Assembly (NCBI GenBank): GCA_017543005.1
Contig: JAFWEA010000382.1
Span: 1 to 9,778 of the forward strand
DNA length: 9,778 nucleotides
Source: Solobacterium sp.
GTDB lineage: Bacteria; Bacillota_I; Bacilli_A; Erysipelotrichales; Erysipelotrichaceae
Reading direction: 5' to 3'
Below, in pieces: positions 1 through 6,382 of this stretch. A program made the translations under genes and the position numbers. Each line of letters opens with the position of its first letter. The first letter of the stretch is position 1. The notes under the pieces are model-generated. The model did no database searches. It was not told the DNA's origin and was given only the letters and a program-made list of their open reading frames with translations.

Positions 1-1752
1 GAACGTGTCCGCGGCGGTGTCGGTCTGGTGATCATGCCCGGTATCCCGCACGGCAAAGTCGGCCCTGGCCGGCCTGCCCTGTCGGACAACAGCTATATTC
101 CCGGCTGGGCCAAGTTGGCGGATATGGTTCACAGTTATGGTGCGAAATTATTCTGCCAGCTTCATCCCGGAAAGTTCCAGGCCGGCAGAGGATATACAAT
201 CGACGATATCAATGACTTTACGGAAGAGTATATCGAGCAGCTGATCAACAGTTATGCCGAATGCGCTGTCAGAGCCAAAAAGGCCGGTGTTGACGGAGTG
301 GAAATTCATGGTGCGCACGCTCATGAAGTAGCTCAGTTCACATCACCTTTCTATAATCACAGAACGGATTCCTATGGCGGATCGCCGGAAGGAAGGGCCA
401 AGTTTGCCCTGGAAATCGTTAAAGGCATCAAGGAAAAAGCCGGCAATGATTATCCGCTGATTTTCCGCCTGAGCGGGGATGAAATGATTGAAACCGGCAG
501 ACACATTGATGAAAGTGTCAATCTGGCTGTCATGCTGGAAAAAGCCGGGGCTGATGCGATACATGTGTCCTGCGGCATGCCGGAGGCGGAATATGCAATT
601 TCCATGCCCATGGATGTCGAGGATATGTTCAACGCGGAAAATGCCAGAAAGGTAAAAGAAGCAGTCAGCATTCCTGTCATTGCCGTCAACCGCATTACTT
701 CCATTGAAGAAGCAGATCAGGTGATCGACAGCGGCTGTGCCGACATGGTTTCCATGGCCCGGGCCAATCTGGCTGATCCGGATATCATTGCCAAATATGA
801 AGGAAAGGTCAAAGGCCCGGTCAGAAAATGCATCGGCTGCAACCAGGGCTGCCGTGACGCTTCCAAATACAAAAAGATCCACTGCATGCAGAATGCCAGG
901 CTTGGTTATGAGGCAGTGCTGAACTTCGTCCCGGTTACAGAAGAAGAAAAGGATATGAAGATCATGATTGTCGGTGCCGGTCCTGCCGGCCTGGAAGCTG
1001 CTTATGATCTCTGCCTGCGCGGCTTCAAACCGGAAATCTATGAACGTGCGGATAAGGCCGGCGGTCTGGTGAATCTGGCTGCGGTTCCGCCGAAAAAAGA
1101 GCGGATGAACTACATTACCGAATTCAGAGTTGAAGCATTGAAGGAATTCGGAATTGAGATTCATTACAACACGGAAGTGACGCCGGAACTGCTGAAGGAA
1201 AAGCAGCCGGATGTCCTGATCATCGCGACCGGAAGCACCTGTGTGATTCCGCCGATTCCGGGAATCAAAGACAATGACCGGGTCTTCACCGGGGATGAAA
1301 TCATCGCCGGAACCAGAAAACCGGCCGGGAATCATGTGGTTGTCCTCGGCGGCGGTCTGGTTGGCTGTGAGGTTGCTGACTATCTGGGTGAGCAGGGTTA
1401 CAGAGTTGAAATCGTCGAGATGCTGGATGAGCTCGGCGGCACGCTGAATCAGAGCCGCAAGCACTTCATGTTCAAGCGTCTGACGGAAAACGATGTTGTG
1501 GCTCATATCGGCACAAAAGTCGAAAAGATTGATCTGCCGGCAGTGACCGTTTCCACACATGGCTATACCTACGATATCAATGATGTGGATTCCGTTGTTG
1601 TAGCCGCCGGCAGAAAGTCGCTGGATGAACTGAGCGAATTTGCCGGAAAAGAGCTTGCCGGTACACGGGTATATGTGATCGGTGATGCGAAGACACCGGG
1701 TGTTGCACTTGATGCAATTGCCCAGGGTGCAAGAATTGCCGCAAAAGTATAG
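1..1752 (+). CDS. FMN/FAD/4Fe-4S old-yellow-enzyme oxidoreductase, 2,4-dienoyl-CoA reductase type (5' partial)
   Basis: Probable NAD(P)H-dependent reductase (or the reverse dehydrogenase) of an activated C=C bond, cytoplasmic. The frame is open from base 1 and already reads RGGVGLVIMPG, an internal OYE motif, so the ATG at 28 is not the start; some 50-70 N-terminal residues probably lie outside, and 583 residues are visible. Domains in order: an OYE TIM barrel (IHGAHAHEV at 304-330, then NHRTDSYGGS), a four-Cys Fe-S site (C-x2-C-x3-C-x10-C; codons at 829, 838, 850, 883), an FAD Rossmann motif GAGPAG (973-990), an NAD(P)H motif GGGLVG (1348-1365), and a C-terminal GD-x(10)-AI FAD motif. This is the FadH/BaiCD/BaiH/trimethylamine dehydrogenase architecture. 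The position usually held by the proton-donor Tyr (GAHGY) reads His here (codon 322). The next gene starts 16 bases downstream, so the protein likely serves the same pathway. The family is certain, the substrate unknown; nothing else here suggests bile-acid metabolism. Confidence 0.9.
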   Translation, partial: ERVRGGVGLVIMPGIPHGKVGPGRPALSDNSYIPGWAKLADMVHSYGAKLFCQLHPGKFQAGRGYTIDDINDFTEEYIEQLINSYAECAVRAKKAGVDGVEIHGAHAHEVAQFTSPFYNHRTDSYGGSPEGRAKFALEIVKGIKEKAGNDYPLIFRLSGDEMIETGRHIDESVNLAVMLEKAGADAIHVSCGMPEAEYAISMPMDVEDMFNAENARKVKEAVSIPVIAVNRITSIEEADQVIDSGCADMVSMARANLADPDIIAKYEGKVKGPVRKCIGCNQGCRDASKYKKIHCMQNARLGYEAVLNFVPVTEEEKDMKIMIVGAGPAGLEAAYDLCLRGFKPEIYERADKAGGLVNLAAVPPKKERMNYITEFRVEALKEFGIEIHYNTEVTPELLKEKQPDVLIIATGSTCVIPPIPGIKDNDRVFTGDEIIAGTRKPAGNHVVVLGGGLVGCEVADYLGEQGYRVEIVEMLDELGGTLNQSRKHFMFKRLTENDVVAHIGTKVEKIDLPAVTVSTHGYTYDINDVDSVVVAAGRKSLDELSEFAGKELAGTRVYVIGDAKTPGVALDAIAQGARIAAKV

Positions 1753-1753
1753 A

Positions 1754-1760
1754 AAGAAGG
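1754..1760 (+). promoter_or_regulatory. Ribosome binding site fixing the start of the first lyase
   Basis: AAGAAGG sits 8 bases before the ATG at 1769, just after the stop of the flavoprotein gene. The open frame extends back to an ATG at 1682, but that would overlap the preceding gene by 71 bases and add residues unlike the family N-terminus. This site therefore decides the start. Confidence 0.7.
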
Positions 1761-1768
1761 TCAGAATA

Positions 1769-2653
1769 ATGGACGCAAAGAAAAGACTGAAAGAAATGCT
1801 GAAGGATCAGGAAACATATTTTGTTCCCGGAATCTTTGACTGCATCGGGGCAATCGCCGCAGAAAAAAGCGGTTTTGAAGCTGCCCTTGTTTCCGGCAAT
1901 GCGGTTTCTGCTTCCTTTGCCGGTCTCCCTGATATGGGTCTGCTGACAATGTCGGAAGTAACGGAAGTGTCCGGCAGAATCGCCCGGTCTGTAAGGATTC
2001 CGGTTATTGCTGACGCGGATACAGGCTATGGCCAGCCTCTGAACTTCATGCGGACGATTCAGGAATTTGAACGCGGCGGCGTGGCAGGTGTTCATATTGA
2101 GGATCAGATTTCTCCGAAGAAATGCGCCTACTATGGAGGCGAGCATGAAGTTGTATCAACGGAGGAGTATCTGAATAAACTGAAAGCCGGTCTTGCGGCC
2201 AGAGTTTCGGATGATTTCTGCATCATTGCCCGTACGGACGCTCTGATCAGTTACGGAATGGATGAAGCAGTCAAACGGGCAAATCTGTATCTTAAAGCCG
2301 GAGCTGATGCATGCTTCGTTGTCGGCTGCAAGACGCTGGAAGATATCAAAGAAGTCGCTGCCCGGGTCAATGGTCCCGTCATTGTAAACATCAATGATGA
2401 AAGCCCGCTGAATCAGTATTCCTATGAAGTATTCCATGAAATCGGCGTAAAGATGGTCCTGTATCCAGCTGTTTTGAGAAATCTCTTCCTCAGGCAGGCC
2501 GTTGATACTCTGAGTGTTCTGAAGAAGAACGGCAATACGAAAGAAAAACTGGACAGCATGGCGACACTGGCAGAGTTCCAGGAAGCTACACACCTGAAGG
2601 AATTCCAGGATACAGAATACAGATATGCCACTGAAAAAGGGGACATTAAGTAA
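1769..2653 (+). CDS. PEP mutase/isocitrate lyase superfamily lyase 1 (methylisocitrate/2,3-dimethylmalate lyase-like)
   Basis: Predicted Mg2+-dependent cytoplasmic lyase that splits a 2-hydroxy (substituted) dicarboxylate into a 2-oxo acid and a carboxylate by retro-aldol (retro-Claisen) chemistry. It has 294 residues, normal for PrpB/Dml-type enzymes (about 290-300). Seen in order: VPGIFDCIGA near residue 15; GLPDMG with the metal-site Asp; the Mg2+ site DADTGYG (D82, D84); HIEDQ; the catalytic loop KKCAYY with the presumed general acid Cys119; IARTDAL; and the strand VNIND (207-210). PrpB and isocitrate lyase have K(K/R)CGH at the loop; here GH is replaced by AY, so the substrate is probably not 2-methylisocitrate. 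The stop overlaps the next start by one base (TAATG), tying it to the hydro-lyase whose product it could cleave. Superfamily is sure; the Dml-like role is inferred from context. Confidence 0.88.
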   Translation: MDAKKRLKEMLKDQETYFVPGIFDCIGAIAAEKSGFEAALVSGNAVSASFAGLPDMGLLTMSEVTEVSGRIARSVRIPVIADADTGYGQPLNFMRTIQEFERGGVAGVHIEDQISPKKCAYYGGEHEVVSTEEYLNKLKAGLAARVSDDFCIIARTDALISYGMDEAVKRANLYLKAGADACFVVGCKTLEDIKEVAARVNGPVIVNINDESPLNQYSYEVFHEIGVKMVLYPAVLRNLFLRQAVDTLSVLKKNGNTKEKLDSMATLAEFQEATHLKEFQDTEYRYATEKGDIK

Positions 2654-3894
2654 TGTATACGGCTGTAGAAAAAATATTCCAGAGAAAAACAGGTGTGCAG
2701 TCCCGGGCAAATGACATTGTCATTGTCGATGTGGATGGCTGCATGGTTCATGATCTGAACGGGCCGTCAGTTGTCAGGAATTTCAATAAGATTGCTGAAA
2801 CCGTCAAAAATCCGGCTCATCATCTGGTTGCCCTGGATCATCAGGCGCCAAGCCCGAATGTCAATGTCAGCAATAATCATGTGCTGCTGCGGGAATTTGC
2901 ACACAGGCATGATATTGACCTGGTTGATGTCATGCAGGGTGTATGCCATCAGGTCATGATGGAAAACGGCAAGGTTCTGCCGGGTTCCATTGTCCTGGGC
3001 ACTGATTCGCATTCCTGCATGTACGGGGCACTGAATGCCTTCAGCACCGGTGTCGGGGCAGCCGAGGCGGCAGTGATTCTGGCCAGCGGACAGTGCTGGT
3101 TCAGAATCCCGGAAACGATCCGTATTGAATTCACCGGCAAACTGCCGGAGAAGGTAACCGGCAAGGATATCATTCTGGAAATCATCCGGATTCTCGGTGA
3201 AGCCGGGGCAAATTATAAATGCCTTGAATTTGGCGGCAGTGCCATGGATCAGCTGAGCTTTGATACCCGCACAACCATCTCCAATATGGCAATTGAGTGC
3301 GGCGCCAAAGGGGCAATCATGCCGTTTGACGAAATTACCGAACAGTGGATGAAGGAACATGACATCTGCGGAGGGGAGCCGGTATCTCCTGATCCGGATG
3401 CCGAATACTGCCGGCGGATTGAAATCAATCTGTCCGATCTGAAACCGCTGGTTGCCGTATCTCCCGATATTGCCAATGTCGTTCCGGCGGAAACACTCGA
3501 ATCCATCCGGGTGAACCAGGTTGTGATCGGATCCTGCACAAACGGCAGATACGAAGACTTTGCGGCGGCTGCGGAAATACTGAAAGGGAAAAAGGTAGCT
3601 GAAGGTGTGCGTCTGATTGCGATTCCGGCATCTCTGAAAGTACAGGGGAAAATGCTGGAAAGCGGCGTATATCAGACGCTGCTCAAGGCCGGGGCTTCAC
3701 TCTTCCCGCCAAACTGCGGACCCTGTGCGGGACTGCACTGCGGTCTTCTCGGCGATGGCGAAGTGACGGTGACAACAACAAACAGAAACGGTGCCGGCCG
3801 CATGGGCAGCAAGCTTGCCAAGGTATATGTGGCTTCGGCCGTGACAGCCGCTTATTCGGCGTTGAACGGATTTATTTCCTGTGAGGAGAAGTAA
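2653..3894 (+). CDS. Aconitase-family hydro-lyase, large subunit (LeuC/DmdA-like)
   Basis: Catalytic [4Fe-4S] subunit of a two-subunit dehydratase/hydratase that adds or removes water across the double bond of a di- or tricarboxylate. It has 413 residues, like the archaeal/clostridial type of LeuC (about 420). The three cluster ligands are visible: C295 in GSCTNG, and C355 and C358 in NCGPC. Other family motifs are GTDSHSC (116-122), the GALNAFSTGVG segment after it, and NRNGAGRMGS near the C-terminus. An AAGGGGA site lies 9 bases before the ATG, which overlaps the previous stop by one base, so translation is likely coupled. The partner small subunit follows after 2 bases. The family includes isopropylmalate isomerase, homoaconitase, citraconate hydratase and the E. 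barkeri 2,3-dimethylmaleate hydratase. No synthase gene accompanies it, and it sits between lyase genes, so a degradative hydratase is more likely than leucine biosynthesis. Exact substrate not determinable. Confidence 0.88.
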   Translation: MYTAVEKIFQRKTGVQSRANDIVIVDVDGCMVHDLNGPSVVRNFNKIAETVKNPAHHLVALDHQAPSPNVNVSNNHVLLREFAHRHDIDLVDVMQGVCHQVMMENGKVLPGSIVLGTDSHSCMYGALNAFSTGVGAAEAAVILASGQCWFRIPETIRIEFTGKLPEKVTGKDIILEIIRILGEAGANYKCLEFGGSAMDQLSFDTRTTISNMAIECGAKGAIMPFDEITEQWMKEHDICGGEPVSPDPDAEYCRRIEINLSDLKPLVAVSPDIANVVPAETLESIRVNQVVIGSCTNGRYEDFAAAAEILKGKKVAEGVRLIAIPASLKVQGKMLESGVYQTLLKAGASLFPPNCGPCAGLHCGLLGDGEVTVTTTNRNGAGRMGSKLAKVYVASAVTAAYSALNGFISCEEK

Positions 3895-3896
3895 CG

Positions 3897-4382
3897 ATGA
3901 AGGGACATGCAATCATACTTGGAAATAATGTCAGCGGTGATCAGATCATCAGCGGCGGCCGGCTTGCCGGCGGCAAATCGGAGCAGGAAGGTGTTGCGTA
4001 TCTGTTTGAATCAATCCGTCCGGATTTTGCCTCGCTGTATAAGAAAGGCGACATCATTGTCGCCGGTGATAACTTCGGCTGCGGTTCTTCCCGGGAAATG
4101 ATCATCCAGGTGATGAAAGCCGCCGGGATTGAATGTGTCGTGGCAAAATCATTTGCCCGGCAGTTCTACAGAGCGGGGATCAACAACGGTATTGTTCCGG
4201 TGGAATGCAGTATCGATGTATGTGACGGAACCGAATTGGAAATCGATATGGCGGATAACCTGGTTATCCTTGAAAACGGTGAAAAGATTCCGTTCCAGCC
4301 ATTCCCGGAGGAAGTCCAGGATCTTATCAAAGAAGGCGGCATTATTAACTATTACAAGAATCATCAGACTTTAAGCAGGTAA
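3897..4382 (+). CDS. Aconitase-family hydro-lyase, small swivel subunit (LeuD/DmdB-like)
   Basis: Swivel-domain partner of the preceding gene; it supplies substrate-binding residues to the shared active site. It has 161 residues, the usual size for the short LeuD type. The hallmark GDNFGCGSSRE is present at residues 57-67, with Arg66 as the expected substrate carboxylate ligand. The next residue is Met68, where most LeuD proteins have His (SSREH). The N-terminal element reads GDQIISGGR instead of the common DTDxIIPAR. The specificity loop, which in archaeal isomerases is YLRTT (homoaconitase) or YLV-type (isopropylmalate), reads YLFES here (35-39). These changes argue against plain isopropylmalate isomerisation. 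The start has GAGGAGA (3883-3889) inside the end of the large-subunit gene, and the two genes are 2 bases apart. The next gene starts after 10 bases. Confidence 0.87.
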   Translation: MKGHAIILGNNVSGDQIISGGRLAGGKSEQEGVAYLFESIRPDFASLYKKGDIIVAGDNFGCGSSREMIIQVMKAAGIECVVAKSFARQFYRAGINNGIVPVECSIDVCDGTELEIDMADNLVILENGEKIPFQPFPEEVQDLIKEGGIINYYKNHQTLSR

Positions 4383-4392
4383 GAGGAATTCA

Positions 4393-5448
4393 ATGGATAT
4401 TCTCCTGACAATCGCGGTAGCAGCAGTCGGCGGTCTGCTGGCAAAAAAATTGAAGATGCCGGCAGGGGCCATGACCGGAGCGCTGATCTTTGTGATCATC
4501 TTCGGGCTTTTAACCAGCCGCAGCAGTTTCCCTGCCGAGTATAAAGTTTATGTTCAGTTTTTCTCCGGCGCCCTGATCGGTGTGAAACTGAAGAAAGAGG
4601 ATATCATCGGCTTGAAAACGATGGCCCTGCCGGGGGTCGTGCAGCTTCTGTCCATGCTGGTGCTGAATCTGGTATTCGGCCTGCTGATGCACTACATGGC
4701 CGGGCTGGATATTCCGACGGCATTTTTCAGCAGCGCGCCGGCAGGCATGCAGGATATGGCGCTGATTGCGGCTGATTATGGGGCAAATCCATTGTATGTA
4801 TCGATTATCCAGATGCTTCGGGTGGTGTTTATTGTTTCCTTTATGCCGACGTTCTACAAGATGATCGTTGCAAAAAACGGCAGAATGGCACCGCAGCATC
4901 ATGAAGAAAAACAGCCTGCGCAGGTATCGAAGAAAGAATCTTCAGTGCCGAAACCGGCAAGACTGCTGCTGACCATTCTGGTCGCCTTTGCCGGGGGAAG
5001 TCTGTTCCGGTTTCTGAAAATCAAATCAGGGGCATTGATCGGGGCAATTGCTGCTACGGCAATCCTGTCCATCTTCACAAATCTGGCTTATTTCCCGATC
5101 ACGATCAAAACCGGTACACAGATCTGTGCCGGAGCCTATGTGGGAGCCCAGCTGAAAAGAGAGACACTGACAGTTCTTCCGACACTGATCGTGCCGATCA
5201 TGATCATGCTGATTGGCATGTTTATCTTCGTGTACGTATTCGGTCTGATCATGCAGAGAGTATCGCATCTGGACCTGCTGACTTCCCTGCTGATATCAAC
5301 ACCGGGCGGGATGCAGGAAATGTCACTGATGGCACAGGATTTCGACTGTGATGCGCCGAAAGTCGTAGTTATGCATATTTTAAGAATCATGATTGTAATC
5401 TTCCTGTTTCCGCCTATGATCGGGTTCCTGGAAACAGTACTTCCATAA
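4393..5448 (+). CDS. AbrB/AmoA-family integral membrane protein with internal duplication (candidate transporter)
   Basis: A 351-residue polytopic inner-membrane protein of the AbrB/AmoA family (Gram-negative-type 'AbrB duplication'), unrelated to the Bacillus DNA-binding AbrB. The two halves repeat at a constant offset of 188 residues: KMPAGAMTGA (21-30) matches KIKSGALIGA (209-218), GALIGVKLK (59-67) matches GAYVGAQLK (247-255), and SSAPAGMQDMALIA (113-126) matches the segment at 301-314. The halves are joined by a charged, His/Lys/Glu-rich cytosolic-looking linker at about 160-188. The hydrophobic stretches suggest 5-6 membrane segments per half. The family is poorly characterised; members often lie beside carboxylate catabolism or tricarboxylate transporter genes. 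Placed mid-operon between the hydro-lyase and the second lyase, it may move the pathway substrate or a product. This is an inference from structure and position. AAGAGGA lies 5 bases before the ATG. Confidence 0.85.
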   Translation: MDILLTIAVAAVGGLLAKKLKMPAGAMTGALIFVIIFGLLTSRSSFPAEYKVYVQFFSGALIGVKLKKEDIIGLKTMALPGVVQLLSMLVLNLVFGLLMHYMAGLDIPTAFFSSAPAGMQDMALIAADYGANPLYVSIIQMLRVVFIVSFMPTFYKMIVAKNGRMAPQHHEEKQPAQVSKKESSVPKPARLLLTILVAFAGGSLFRFLKIKSGALIGAIAATAILSIFTNLAYFPITIKTGTQICAGAYVGAQLKRETLTVLPTLIVPIMIMLIGMFIFVYVFGLIMQRVSHLDLLTSLLISTPGGMQEMSLMAQDFDCDAPKVVVMHILRIMIVIFLFPPMIGFLETVLP

Positions 5449-5462
5449 ATTGCTATCGATAG

Positions 5463-5469
5463 AGGGAGG
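5463..5469 (+). promoter_or_regulatory. Strong ribosome binding site of the second lyase
   Basis: AGGGAGG lies 9 bases before the ATG at 5479. The 30-base gap (5449-5478) is the widest inside the operon. It shows no terminator hairpin and no convincing promoter, so the second lyase is probably cotranscribed with the genes before it. Confidence 0.65.
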
Positions 5470-5478
5470 ATTTGTATT

Positions 5479-6366
5479 ATGGAAAGTCTCAGCAGAGCAG
5501 CAGCATTCAGAAAATTATTGAAGGAAAAGAGCATCATCTGTGCTCCGGCAGTTTATGATCCGATTTCGACGAGAATGGCAGAACTGGCCGGATTTGAATT
5601 CCTGTTTGTCAGCGGTTCGTCCATGGCATGCACGAATATCGGCACAGCGGATGTGGGCGTATTCTCTTACGGGGAATACCGCAATACCCTGCTGAATATG
5701 CTGAATGTGTCAACCGTTCCGATGATTGTCGATATGGATACAGGATTTGGCGGTCCGGTCACAATCAGAAGAGCTATCCGTGAATATGAACAGATGGGAA
5801 TTGCCGGGGTCATGATCGAAGACCAGACATTCCCGAAAAGATGCGCATATTATGACGGGCTGAGAGTTGTTCCGATTGAAGAAATGAAGGTGCGGATTGA
5901 ATCTGCGCTGAAAGCGAGAAGAGATAAGGATTTCTTCATTCTGGCCCGTACCGATGCGGCGGCAGATGATACTAAGGGTATGGAAGAAGCCCTGAAGCGG
6001 GCAAAACTGTTCCATGAATGGGGCGCAGACGGTGTTTATGTCAGTACGCCGAAGAGCGAAGAGGATATCAAGGCAATCGGTCAGCTGGGCTTCCCGTGTG
6101 CCATTATCATCACGGAAGGCAGTGCAACCGGTCATTACAGTGTGGCTGACATGGAACGCATGGGCATCAAGATGGTGTTCTTTGCCCAGTCGCTGACCCG
6201 GGCATGCATCCGTACCATGCAGGTTGTCCTGAATGAAATCAGGACAAAGGGCAGAACCGATACCCTGGATCCGGATATGTTCTGCTCGCAGGAAACCCGT
6301 GCCAGTGTTACGGGCCTGCAGGAATACATGGAGTTTGAAAAAGAAATTTTGCACATTGAAGACTGA
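5479..6366 (+). CDS. PEP mutase/isocitrate lyase superfamily lyase 2
   Basis: Second Mg2+-dependent lyase of the same superfamily, 295 residues, predicted to be cytoplasmic. Seen in order: APAVYDPIST near residue 22; SGSSM; ADVG (the metal-side Asp of the usual PDxG element); DMDTGFGG (D85, D87); MIEDQ; the catalytic loop KRCAYY with Cys122; LARTDAA; and IITEGS with Glu213. It shares the unusual CAYY loop with the first lyase of the operon but is otherwise quite diverged. It has I-I-T-E where lyase 1 has N-I-N-D, and FFAQS where lyase 1 has LYPAV. The pair therefore looks like two enzymes with different substrates or stereochemistry rather than a recent duplicate. It is separated from the membrane protein gene by 30 bases and from the dehydrogenase gene by 16. 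Likely a malate-derivative lyase; the specific substrate is unknown. Confidence 0.87.
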   Translation: MESLSRAAAFRKLLKEKSIICAPAVYDPISTRMAELAGFEFLFVSGSSMACTNIGTADVGVFSYGEYRNTLLNMLNVSTVPMIVDMDTGFGGPVTIRRAIREYEQMGIAGVMIEDQTFPKRCAYYDGLRVVPIEEMKVRIESALKARRDKDFFILARTDAAADDTKGMEEALKRAKLFHEWGADGVYVSTPKSEEDIKAIGQLGFPCAIIITEGSATGHYSVADMERMGIKMVFFAQSLTRACIRTMQVVLNEIRTKGRTDTLDPDMFCSQETRASVTGLQEYMEFEKEILHIED

Positions 6367-6370
6367 AGAA

Positions 6371-6377
6371 TAGGAGG
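6371..6377 (+). promoter_or_regulatory. Ribosome binding site of the dehydrogenase
   Basis: TAGGAGG lies 5 bases before the ATG at 6383, within the 16-base gap after the second lyase. It supports that ATG as the start and continuous operon transcription. Confidence 0.65.
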
Positions 6378-6382
6378 ATCAT

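Noticed and set aside
343..1560. A 405-residue open frame on the minus strand opposite the flavoprotein gene.
   Set aside because: The plus frame has a full set of OYE, Fe-S, FAD and NAD(P)H motifs. The minus product has no recognisable family pattern, and long antisense frames are expected from the codon bias of the real gene.
1769..2653. Methylcitrate cycle lyase PrpB.
   Set aside because: No methylcitrate synthase or dehydratase accompanies it, and the CGH part of the catalytic loop is replaced by CAY.
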